Assembly (NCBI RefSeq): GCF_051020765.1
Contig: NC_134929.1
Coordinates: forward strand, 20,970,135-21,034,134
Reading direction: 5' to 3'
Source of the DNA: Lasioglossum baleicum
Lineage: Eukaryota; Arthropoda; Insecta; Hymenoptera; Halictidae
DNA length: 64,000 nt
Shown here: positions 35,470 to 46,335 of the stretch, piece by piece
Position numbering within the stretch: the first letter of the stretch is position 1
How the letters are laid out: the number at the start of each line of letters is the position of its first letter
Position numbers and translations under genes: made by a program
Notes under the pieces: model-generated
What the model was told of the DNA's origin: nothing
The model's input: the letters and a program-made list of their open reading frames with translations, nothing else
Databases searched by the model: none

Positions 35470-36120
35470 AATAAGATGTTGAAGGTCTTCCTTCGTAGGA
35501 ACTTCGTCCCTTTCACTGATGTTGCGAGCAGCTTTCACTTTATGTTGACCAGCTACCATTGAAGGTGTCGAAGCACAACTTGGACTGGTTTGTACAGATG
35601 ACCTTGAAGTTCTACTTTAGCTTCCCACGAGTTTTCAATATCTTCGAACACGTCAGATCCAACTTGGCGTATCTTCACCGTCCTTCTAGAACAGTTTTGA
35701 ATTGTAGAACTCAAAGAGCAACCATAGTTTCAACCATCAGGTCTTTTCTAATAAGTCGAAGGTCTTCCTTCGTAGCAACCTTGTCCCTTTCGCGTGAAGT
35801 TGCCCTTCAAGCAGTGTATCCAAGTAAAAGTTCGACTACTTTATACAGATGCCCTCGAAAAGTTCTATTTCACCTCCCAAAAAGGCACCTCTGGTACATC
35901 TCCAGTTTTCTTCTAGAACATTGAGCTTGAAATTCCGGCAGCCATTTTGTTACTAGCACAGCATACCAATGACAGAACTCAAAGAGCAACCCTAGAGGCC
36001 AGTCTACCTAACATTTCAATCTCGCCATCCGTTTACTTTTCTCTCGTGAAGACGATGCCGTCACAGCAACCTTGTCCCTTTCACTGATGCTGCTCTCGCA
36101 GCTTTCACCCAAGATGGAGA
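35470..36120. repeat. 270-290-bp degenerate tandem repeat, about 2.5 units
   Basis: GAAGGTCTTCCTTCGTAG occurs at 35481 and 35758. AGCAACCTTGTCCCTTTC occurs at 35774 and 36064. AGAACTCAAAGAGCAACC occurs at 35706 and 35974. The phases agree on a unit of about 270-290 bp. No credible protein runs through it. Confidence 0.7.
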
Positions 36121-36479
36121 CTCGACCGTAGAGCAGCAGGAAAACTGAAGAAGGTATCGCGAGTGGTATCGGAAGTCGATAAACCCGGTCGAAGCATTTT
36201 CCTTCCGGTTGAACCGTTCCGCCTTCGCGGAGAGCTCGCTTAAAAGGCCATCGAGAGGAAGGAAGACCGTTCAAAGGTCACCCAGCGAGGCTATCCAGAG
36301 CTACGGTCGAAGGTGGGCGGCTGGGAACGATTAAGGGCAAAAGCGGAAGAAACTGTGAGGACAGAGGAAGACAAAAAACCAGGAGGAAATCCGTGGAAAA
36401 CGAGCAGAAGACCTGGAAACGGAGAGGGGAGCACGCTTGAGGTCGACATGCTATCTGGCCGCGAACCACGTGTGCTGCA

Positions 36480-36508
<29 letters not shown>
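36480..36508 (+). repeat. (CT)n microsatellite
   Basis: An uninterrupted CT run of about 28 bp. Confidence 0.95.
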
Positions 36509-36510
<2 letters not shown>

Positions 36511-37777
36511 ACCCGGGGCACTTTCAAATTTCCGTCCCTGCGCCTATTTTTCCGCAATCCACTACGATACGTATGTATCATTTTTATTGTATTTCAATTT
36601 ATTGTTTCGCATATTGATCAAGAATTAGGGTACGAGATGAACGAAGTTTTGCGTTTGATGAAGTTTGATATTGTTCGAGAATTTGTCTGCAACCTCAGTA
36701 CGTTTGTTAAACGTGTCTCTATGTGATTTTACATTTTTGTATCTTTTGTGAAAAGTGTTCGAAATATCATCCGGTCGGAGAGCAATTTAAAAAATCAAAT
36801 GCCATCGCATGAAGTGTCCCCTCCACCTCAAAATGTCAGATTCTCGTCCATTGTTCTGTGGAATCGTGTAGGGCGCTTCGAAATACCAAAGTGCAGGCGA
36901 CCTGGGTATTTCAATGGAATCAATTTCATTGGAACAGTTTAATTGAATCACATTTTTCACATTGTTAACTAATGTTGGAAAAGTTTTGGAACCGAAGTAC
37001 TGGCTGGAGTGACTTGCTGTGACTTCTTGTAGCTGGAAAAGTTGTAAGTAGAGGTTGTAGTAACTTGTAAGCAAGTAAAGAAGTAGTAATTGAAGCTTGT
37101 ACTATTTTGTAGTACATGGAAATCGTGGTAGAGAAATATTGTAAATAATGTACAGGAACTCGTGATTAAAGCATTAGTAAAATAAAGATTGTAGTAGGCT
37201 CTTGTAATCTAAGAAGCAATAAGTATAAATTGCAGTAATTTCTAGCAGCAAGCAGCAATTAAAGGAGTGGTAATTGAGGACTGTGGTAATCGGCGCTAAC
37301 TAAGCTAGTATTAAGTAAAAATGGTATTACTGTATTTGAAGAAAATCGTGAAGAAAAATTGTGAAAATTCACAGCGAGTATATAAACATTTTCTTCATTA
37401 TTTTATGAAGTTGAAAACAGGCAATTGTGGAAACTTACAGTGGCCAATGAGTAAAGAACGTGAGTGAAGATTACAGTAACTGAAGAATTGGTCGAAAATT
37501 AATTTGAATCGCAACGATTATCAAGCCGAGCGATGTGGAACCCGAGAAGATAAATCACGATTCATTGGAAAATACTGTCTTGCTACGGCGACGTCCATTA
37601 ATTCCTTCCGACGAACCGCGCGGTCGCGCGACGACGTCACGAGCCACGAGTTTCGTGTCTCGTTATCTAACAATCGTTACGCAATCCTGTTTTCCAACCT
37701 ACAACAACCGGTCGACCTGCCGGCATACGAGGAGGAAATGCCGGCTTCCCTATGAAATTTCGGTTTCCAGCTTGGGC

Positions 37778-37793
37778 GGGGGGGGGGGGGGGG
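37778..37793 (+). repeat. G16 homopolymer
   Basis: Sixteen consecutive Gs lie in otherwise mixed sequence. This is prone to sequencing and replication slippage, so the exact length is uncertain. Confidence 0.85.
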
Positions 37794-38654
37794 ACGTCGC
37801 TAGGCATTAATAAGGTCGACGACTCGCACGTTCGATACTCTTCTCGAACCGAAGACAACTTTCCTGAAGAGGGAACTCCGATAAATTCTACTTTGTTGCG
37901 TCGACGCTTCATTTCCATGCTGGATTGCGTCATGTCTACGTCACCGCGACGTACGCAATGTTAATCTACACACGGTGAACTTTCAAGCTGCGAATTATGG
38001 AAAATTTGTTATTTTAATTACGCTCAGGATTTTATCTTTCACTCAGTTTCTGTTCTATGAACTGTTTGTTTGCGTATTTTAGACATATTTTGTGTAAATC
38101 TCCGATCTGAATTTTAGCAAATTCTTAGATCTTCATTTTGTTACACAGCATTGCTCCCAGTCGGAAGAAGCGAAGATCAGTTAATAGGATCGCGGGACGT
38201 AAAATTTGATTCTACTTTCAGATTTAACAGTTCTTTACAAGTTCTACATTAGTGAGCAGATAATAAAATAATAGAACAATCGGAGAAGATTCGGAGATCG
38301 TGGGCGGTTTAAATGGCCTCGGTAAAATCGATAGTTACCGCTTATCGCATTACCCGCTGAAAGCGTACTGATAAGAATCCGCAGACGAGACGTTAACAAC
38401 GAAAAATCAATTAAGAAAATTTCCAATCTGGAGTTACAGTCGTGCAACAAGATGCCATCGCGGGTAACAATATCCTATCGTTCTTACTTAAAAGGCGGTC
38501 GATATGGTCCTTGCTGGCAGCCACCATCAATAAAGAACGTATTAACCCATTTTCCATCGTGTCCCCTCCGGAGATCTCAGTATTTCAATTTAAAAATTCA
38601 ACCAAACAATTGAAACCCTGTAATAAGCTTCCTTGAAGAGTCGCTAGAACATCG

Positions 38655-38814
38655 AGGACAAGAATGATAAAATTTATGCAGCTATTTTCAACATTTTTAT
38701 GTCCGAGTAAAATCTGTACTAAAAATGCATCGCCAAATATATTTCGATTATTGAGGTCGCAGAAAATCGGAGACAAAAATGCTGAAATGAATGCAGCTAT
38801 TTTAAACATTTTTA
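38655..38814. repeat. Two-copy direct repeat, 115-bp spacing
   Basis: A segment of about 45 bp ending ATGCAGCTATTTTCAACATT then TTTAT (38655-38700) recurs at 38770-38815 as ATGCAGCTATTTTAAACATT then TTTAT, preceded in both by GGA.ACAA.AATG.T.AAAT. Confidence 0.72.
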
Positions 38815-41006
38815 TAGCAATGCATTCATTTCTTCCTACACGTGCGATTTGTCAACATTTTAGCGATGTCTGAATGGAACTGGTTCAAACGAAGAATTAG
38901 CATCATACACTCGAAAGACCGTCGAGAGCAACGGGCAAAATCGAATCGGTGAAAAATCGCCGAGCTGGCGAATTATTCCGGATAGCCGGGTCCATCGGGG
39001 ATATTAAAACCGCGATACCGATTTTTTTCCCCGTGGCTGCGGGGCAACAATCGAAACGAAATGTCGAACGTTCTCGAGGGAATGACTTTCGTCGAACAAG
39101 CGGGCGAGCAGGCGAGCGAGTAAGCGAATAAGCGAACGGTAGAGGTTGCGAAACGCAGCGCGCCGGGTGAAAGTGCATTTGCTTCATTTCACAAGGTACT
39201 CGCGGATCGCGGACGGCCGAATTGCGAATTGCGAATTGCTCGACGGCGAGAAGAGTTTCGAGCGTGTCGCAACCACTGGCGAACTCTGTTCCGTTGCTCG
39301 AGGAAATTGACTTGTGCAACGGAAACTCGATCGTAAGGACGAACCTCCAGCCGCCTGCGATTATAAGGAAATCGGTGGCATTGTGCGTTATGAATCATTA
39401 TACAACAAGCGCTGTCGCCCCCCGTTGACGGATACTTCGATGACCGAAAGCGGAACGAAAGTGAAAGGTTCGCCGAAATTCGCGGTGTGTGCTCGTTTCG
39501 CAAGTATGGAAAATTCTTTTAATTTTTGCGGATTTTTATGTCATTTAATTAACTGTTGGTTTTGCTATTTAATCCTTGTGTAGGAGTTGAGTTAATTTCA
39601 AATTATTGGCTGTATGTATTGAGCCGAATAAGAGGATTAATATATAATAATAAAATTGTATGCGTGTTCCATATTTGGCAAAACAAATACAAACGACAAT
39701 TCGCTAGGAGTATTCAATGAATTTTTCAAAACACTTTCTGACAAAACTGTAATAAAAAGCACATTGAAATTTTTTAATTTTCTACATTTGTTATTATTAG
39801 CCACATTCGACGTTCCCGTCGAATACAATAAATAAAGGTTTGCTCGTTTCATTTTTCCGTTTATTCAGCAAGGAATTTCTGCTACACGCTCGCCGGTGTT
39901 TCGCAACAAGTTATTGATATTGACATATTCCCTTGCTGCTTTTAACTCGTCGTTATTATCGAAGTTATTGCAATAATAATAAGCAAAAATTGTCGGCTTT
40001 CGACGGGATCACTGTTACATCACGAGACCGGTATTACATCAATAACAGCTTATGCGAAACGCGAGTCACTTAAGCTCGCTCGAGAGAGTAGATAACCGAC
40101 AATTTCGAATGGAAATTCCACGGTGCACGTAAAAGTATTAATAACATAATGCCGAACACCTGAATAGGGCAGCGATGGCGATCGAACTTTCCGAGTATGG
40201 CTTTTCCATATTTGATTTATAACTCTTATGGTGCGCATGGTACGCCGCGCCGCTGACGTCGAACCGTTGAAAATGATCCATTAATCTTTCTCGAGATGTA
40301 GTTAAGTGTCTCCAATAGAAAACAAATCCTATTACTTGGGAATCGTATTTCATGGGATGGCGATGTGGAGAATCGCCATTTTTTAATCGATTCTTTAATT
40401 GAACCCTTAATTAACTATATTCAATGGAAAATAAATTTTCATCGCTCAGAAATTGTGCGGCATAAACTGTAAAGAAAATTAAGTTGAAAATTGCCATTTC
40501 CGCAAAATTTATATACGAGCATTTTACAATCGCAAGTATAGTATACTTACGACTTCAGAAACTGCACCATTTTCATTGAATTACCATTGCAGGCGCCACA
40601 AAGCAGTTTGATTCTATTCAGTCCAACGGGGACAAAATATGTTCAGGAATGCAAGATCAGGTCCAAGGAGAGGCGACTCGAAAAAGTGGCATTTCGCGAG
40701 GCCCGTTGTCACCGCGATTTCAGCAACGCAAAGGCCGATCCCCGAGCATTTCGAAATCCGTGCGATTGCGCACGACACTCGCATACCAGGACGCGCTTTA
40801 TCGAACCGCGGAATTCGCAATCCACTCGGTTCGTCCAGCCGAAAGCGTCTCGGCAACACCTGGGCGTTTTCGCGAGAGTCCAAGAATGCGACTATCGCCA
40901 TTTCCCTGCTCTTTTCCCGTCCCTTTACCCGCTAGTTAAACGTTTCGGCGTTAAGGTTGAACTCGGAGGAATGCGACACGCAAAATAATAGGAAGAGAGA
41001 GGAGGA

Positions 41007-41009
<3 letters not shown>

Positions 41010-41045
<36 letters not shown>
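41010..41045 (+). repeat. (GA)n microsatellite
   Basis: A GA run of about 35 bp preceded by GAGAGAGGAGGAAGACAG. Confidence 0.95.
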
Positions 41046-41048
<3 letters not shown>

Positions 41049-41514
41049 CCTTTTCCGGGTTTGGCTATATTGCCGCCGCTGCATTCGCGACCGGCCTCGT
41101 CACGAAACAGGAAAGGAAGGCCGCATTCCATCAAACAATGATAACTGTAAAGCCGGCCAAGCTCGGAATCACCCGATACACCTCCAACGGACCACCATTC
41201 AGTCCGTTCATGGGAGAGACCTCACGAGTTAGGTGCACACGCCGACATGACAATTTCATGAATCAGAACGCTGCTGCCTCCCCACCTCGGGACGGATAGC
41301 GGGATGACGGCTCCCTGCCATTTCAAGAATTCCCCTAGTCACCATTCGTATCGGATAATGCGGAGATGGTGCCTGAGAGGACGTCACAATCTACGGTGTG
41401 AATGAAAAGGTGAAGATGCATCTTGCAGAAATGATGATGTAGTTCGAAGAAGTGAAGGTGTCTTTTCTGAACAAGCGACGAAGGCAGAAGAGAAGTTTTG
41501 CATCTTCTCAGATC

Positions 41515-42000
41515 AAGGACGTTTAAGGATCAACATGAAACCATCAAGAACAGCTTGTGTCCTCTATTTAAAGAGAGTGTGAAGAATGCAATCGAGGACC
41601 AGGCTAAAGAGGACTCTTCTCTGACAGAACTGGTCGATCAAGAACACTTAGCGTGTTCCAATGACAACGTACAAAAACGGATCAAAACACTCTGGACCGC
41701 AAAGGATCAACGCATGACATCATCAGGAACAACTTGCTTCCTCCAATTAAAGCGAGTGTGGAGAGGACTCTTCTGCGAGAGCACCAACCGGCCAAGAACA
41801 TTTAGCGTCTTGCAATAGCAAACTACGTGCGAGATTGAATCGAATCATATTGGACCACCTGGATCAACAGATGAAACTCTCAAGGACGTCCAATTACTTT
41901 CCGTAAGAAAACCGATCAAGAACGTTTAGAGGGTTCTAGCGAGCTGATAGCTGAAAGAGCGAACTAATCAAGAGCGTTTAGCGTTTTCCAATAGCAATCC
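41515..42000. repeat. Degenerate tandem repeat with GATCAAGAAC..TTAGCGT motif
   Basis: TTAGCGT.TT.CAATAGCAA-type sequence recurs near 41647, 41801 and 41978, with a shorter GAACGTTTAGAGGGTTC form near 41924. GGATCAAC, CATCAAGAACAGCTTGTGTC/CATCAGGAACAACTTGCTTC and AAAG.GAGTGTG.AGA also recur. Spacing is irregular (54-154 bp). Confidence 0.62.
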
Positions 42001-42641
42001 ACATGCAAAAATGAATGAAAATCTGCTCGAGTCAGATCCTAGGATGAAATAGCATTCGCGCCACTGACTCACCAGCGGCCGAAGCTAAAAATGCCAGGGG
42101 AGCGACCCGAAAATCGATGTATTTTCGGAGCCGGGTTCCCATCAGACGGATTGGTAGACCGCTTTCGCGCTGTTCGTGTCCCCAGGAATATATTTATTCT
42201 AGCCCACGATACATCAGCCACGATCCCACGCGAATCGCTTCGTCATCGTAGCGTCGTCGAAGCGCGTAGGCGAGGGGCTACGTTATTTTTCCTTCGCACC
42301 TCTATGCGCTCATCCCCGGGACCAGGGGTCTCTTTTCAAATGATTATCGATCCCCCGGCGCGATATAAAGATGAGAAGAAAAAACTGGTGACTGAATTGA
42401 ACGCGTCGGCATTGTCCTGTTCCGCAGACCGGTCGCGCTCATAATCGCGCATAACTCGAACACCTGCGCGCGCTCTCGCTGAAATGTCAACAGGGAATCG
42501 GTGTACACCTGCGCCTACCCGGTCACACTTCCCTGCGTTCTCCCGGTGAACACATTGTTGCACTTTCAACCTGTTTAACCTGAACTGACCACGTGCGGGA
42601 CGCTGCGCGAATGGAAATGGCAAATTAACGAGAAAGACTCC

Positions 42642-42773
42642 TTAACCTTCTGTCTGTGTACGGGGTGGAAATGCATCCCACGTTGATGAATGGAACATTT
42701 CAAAAAATTTTCTACAATTTTCATTTTGCTCCAAAAATTTATGGGGTCCAATTAGCCCCCTCTACACGGTTAA
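42642..42773. mobile_element. Possible second piggyBac-type MITE family
   Basis: TTAA lies at both edges. The left end, CCTTCTGTCTGTGTACGGGG, and the right end read backwards, CCGTGTAGAGGGGG, are roughly similar inverted ends. The interior has paired GGGGTGGAAATGCATCCC and GGGGTCCAATTAGCCCC motifs. The ends are diverged, so the assignment is tentative. Confidence 0.4.
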
Positions 42774-43310
42774 CATTTGAGTAGCAGTAACACAGAGAGA
42801 AGATTAACCCTGAACTTTTTACGATACTCAACGATGTTGCACTTTACAGTTTCAGTGCATACCACATATAAACTAATAATTAATTATGTCGAAGTCGACA
42901 TTGCGAGGGTGCGTTATGCTAAATCGCATTCGTCAGAAGGGAGAAGAGCACGTTGAAGGCCAGGGTTCCAGGGTTAAGCCTGACACTGAGTGACAGAGGG
43001 CTAACGAGATTATCGCGCTTCCATCTTGCTCGCGTCGTCGTCGTAGAATCTTGAAGCGAGGTAATATCCCCGGACGTTTTTTTCCTTGGTGATCGTCAAC
43101 GTTTTCTCGTCGTTAACGGTGCGTGTCCGGTAGAAAGGACGCGGGCTGCCATGATTTTTTTCCCAGTTGAAATACGCCGAGCACACGAGGAGATGTAGTA
43201 GCCCCGGGTGAATTTTACGTGGTCCCGTTACGCGGACCGAATCTCCGCGCGCATTCTCCGATCGGGGTCACGGATCCGTGAACGCGGCCTGCTGCTGCTA
43301 GCGCTGCCAG

Positions 43311-43793
43311 ATCGAGGGATTCCAAAGATAGATAGTGGGGGAAATGGTATAGTCAGAGCCTGACGTCACCAAGCTATAATGTGATCTGGATAGTGACGTC
43401 GCGATTCGAGCTGACGATGGGGATCGTCACTAGTTACCCCCACGTTAGGTACATCGGCGGGTCAGTTCTCCTCGGGGCGTGACGTCACGCGATCTCTCAG
43501 GGGGACCATTTGTATTTGAGGAATCTTTACAGTATGAAACGTGACGTCTCTGGTTACTCCCACTGATCGAGGGATTCGCGAGATAAGTAGTGGGGGAAAT
43601 GCTATAGTCAGAGCCTGACGTCACCAAGCTATAAAGTGATCTAGATAGTGACGTCGCATTTCGTACTGACGGTGGGGGTTTTATCGCGAAGTTACTAGTT
43701 TCTCGCACTATAAGTGCATATCTCACTCTCAGAGAGAGCCATCGTGGCGACGGTGAATCATTACAGTATAAATCGCGACATATGTACTCCAGA
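43311..43793. repeat. 255-bp tandem repeat, two copies, carrying TGACGTCA sites
   Basis: ATCGAGGGATTC starts at 43311 and again at 43566, and GAGCCTGACGTCACCAAGCT recurs exactly 255 bp apart. Similarity runs through GTGGGGGAAATG.TATAGTCA, AGTGATCT.GATAGTGACG and the end CAGTAT.AA.CG.GAC. The first copy is better preserved at its CRE-like sites. No frame looks coding. Confidence 0.88.
43361..43656. promoter_or_regulatory. Cluster of TGACGTCA (CRE/bZIP-type) sites
   Basis: Perfect palindromic TGACGTCA lies at 43361, 43480 and 43616, and one-mismatch sites (TGACGTCG or TGACGTCT) lie at 43394, 43542 and 43649, all inside the 255-bp tandem repeat. Two further perfect sites lie downstream at 44365 and 44444. 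TGACGTCA is the established binding site of CREB/ATF-type bZIP dimers. That the cluster acts as an enhancer is inference. Confidence 0.5.
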
Positions 43794-44149
43794 TGCATTG
43801 CTGGTACAATTTTCGGAACGTGACATCAAGTGTCCCTTTGAGAGACTTCTTTCCGCAGTAAGTTGCTGCGTTTCCTGGCGTGGCCTGCCCACCGGTTTTG
43901 TCCGCAACGATTACCCAAATCAGCGAACACCGTCGGCCCACCTAAACAATGGGCTGACTCGACACGTAATTGGCGAACGTGCTCCGGTTCCCTTCCGCCG
44001 GCTGAATTACTGTTAACTCTATCAACTCCATTAGTCGCGGCCGGCTGCTACGCCGTGGCATTTCTTTCTTCGGCCGCCCCTCTCCTACTTCAAGAGCATA
44101 CCGGGCCGCGTGCCCGAAAGTGTAAATATTTCTTACAGTTCACTTGGAC

Positions 44150-44178
44150 AATTTATTTTGCATGAAGATCCCCAAGAT
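44150..44178 (-). mobile_element. hAT-type MITE relic, short fragment
   Basis: GACAATTTATTTTGCATGAA followed by GATCCCCAAG resembles the right end of the 11487 copy (CAATTTTTATTTTGCATAAA then GATCCGCAG). It is short and could be chance similarity. Confidence 0.35.
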
Positions 44179-46029
44179 TCCAGTCTTCGGAAACTTGATC
44201 TCCGTAGCGGACAAGATTTTTCATCCGAGATATTCGGGACGGGTGACTAACCTAGCCTGTCCAGCAGACATAACTCCGAGTCCTCGAAGTGAATCAGCAC
44301 CGGTGCGTTCCCGGGCGTTCGCGGATTTCGCAAGATCCGGGACTGACTGCAGCCCGACAATTTCTGACGTCAGACCTCGAAAGCGCTCGCCGGGCTCGAG
44401 GAAGTCCCGATGAAAGGTTGAGAAAGGTTCTCTTCTGCTTTCCTGACGTCACACGTAATCGCTTCAATTTTACAAATTACAACGCCGCCAACACTCGAGA
44501 GAGCTCGCACACCTCTCTCGATCCCGATTGCCAGCTCTGCAAATCGAATTTTGCGAATGCCGGCGCGAGGAACCCCCGCATAGATCCGTGGATCCGTGAA
44601 TCGGAGCTGCCGGTAATTACGACGAGTTCGAGAGACGCCAGAAAAACAGCTGTTGCGTCATAGTAGGAAGATACTCGGCTATTTCTGAGCGTTAAATGCG
44701 TTTCGCGAGGATGATGATGATGATGCGCGCCGTGGCCGACTTTACACCCGTGGCTAATGACATCGACGAGATTTTTATCCGCTGGCCCACACATTTCTTC
44801 GAATCTGTTCCTGATCGTGTCACTGAATTTAGAACGACATTCTATTGCAGTTTTCGAGTCGTTTCACATTTGCCGCGAAATTGCTTCGACACAACAATTG
44901 GTACAGCAGCGAAATTATCGAATCTTCTGGATTCTAGACAATTTATAGAAATCGAGGTGTTCCGACTTTTTTATAGATAGCCGAGTAAAAATTGTTTGAA
45001 CGAGGTTAACGATCAGATACACAGTAAAATAAATTATTACTAAGTGCACAAAGAAATAGTAGCCCTACACGATCTATGTCGGAGCACGGCCCCGAGAACT
45101 CGACTTAGATCGAGACTTGTGCCGCAGAATTTAAATTGCGCTTGTAATTGCCTGTCCCAGAAATTAACAGCCGTCGCGATGCAAATTTCATTATCAGGTT
45201 TGTCGCGTTCCCGGCTCGTTCAACAAAATGTAGCACAAAAATTGAATATCAAGACTACAGTTGCAGACTACAATGAGTAAGAGGGTAAGGTGTCCGCGGC
45301 GCGTCGCTTAATTAAATCGAGAACCGGAGGTCAGCCGACCTTTGTCACCGCAGTCACGAATGACCACGATGATTCAGTTCATCCTTCGACGATCGCGTAC
45401 CTTGTATCCAATGACAGCTCCTTTTGTCCTCAACGAGATAACACACGGCCCGTTTTGGCCACGCGATTTGCATCGCATTCCGTTCGACCGTTTATAGCGA
45501 ATAAAAGCGATACAGCAGCGAAAAGGCCAGATTTCCTTGGGAACAAAGGATACTGTGCTCGCGCGCGTGCCGTTGCATTAGTCACCCGGCATTCTTTTTT
45601 TTTCTCTTCCCCAGAATTAACGATACAGCTTGTGTAGTAACGGTAATAGCGCGGTTATCGTTTTAAGACGCAGAAAAGTGCAAATGAACAGTGCCGATAA
45701 ATAATTGCGGGTCGAACCGTTCGCATTGCGTCGCGATATTAAATGTTAACGAGTAACGAACACGCTGCAATCAAACTCCTCCGACTACATATTATTCAGC
45801 GTGCAACAATGGGATAAGATAAACCGTCGCTGATAAACAAAGATCAATAGGCGGAACAGATATACTCGATCGACTGTTGCATAAGCGAGAAGATCCGCAC
45901 GAGCGCCGCTTTTCGGGTTGAAGTTGCTGATGTCAGAGTTGTCCGATTGACCCACCCAATCATTTCTGCTAGTAAATAAAGTAGAGTAAGTAACTAATAA
46001 ATTAGAGTATAATAAACCAGAGTAGCGTA

Positions 46030-46335
46030 AAGAATATATGTTTTGCCGGACTGTGAAAAACTCAAATAGAAGTTTGCAAAAATCTCAACGAGAGAGTCTG
46101 ACTTCTGAAGAAAAGTGTCTGTTACAGAGAGATTAGTCAAGAAATGAATATAGCTAAAAATTCTCAATAAAAATAGCATGAATTTGTCTGTACTAATCCA
46201 AGAAATAGATAAAGTTCAAAGAGCTCAACGATTGAATATATCTGTTTCGCCGGTCTGTAAAAGACTCGAATAAAAATCGCAAAAATCTCAACGAGAGAGT
46301 GTGACTTCTGAAGAAGAGTCTGTTACAGAGAGTAC
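46030..46335. repeat. 202-bp-spaced tandem duplication, two copies
   Basis: GAATATAT.TGTTTCGCCGG.CTGT, AAAAATCTCAACGAGAGAGT and GACTTCTGAAGAA..GTCTGTTACAGAGAG occur in both copies, 202 bp apart (for example AATCTCAACG at 46081 and 46283). Only the first part of each unit, about 105 bp, is well conserved. Confidence 0.82.

Larger units (their letters stand above)
33861..41514. other. Non-coding stretch with several low-complexity blocks
   Basis: It holds the 35.5-kb tandem repeat, CT and GA microsatellites, the G16 run and the 115-bp duplication. A GTAGTAA-rich degenerate tract spans about 37.0-37.5 kb and a GCGAATT triple lies near 39220. No exon seen. Confidence 0.55.

Noticed and set aside
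42070..42200. Minus-strand donor-like CTG|GTGAGT with an open frame behind it
   Set aside because: The frame has no matching acceptor I trust, begins after a stop, and lacks motifs.
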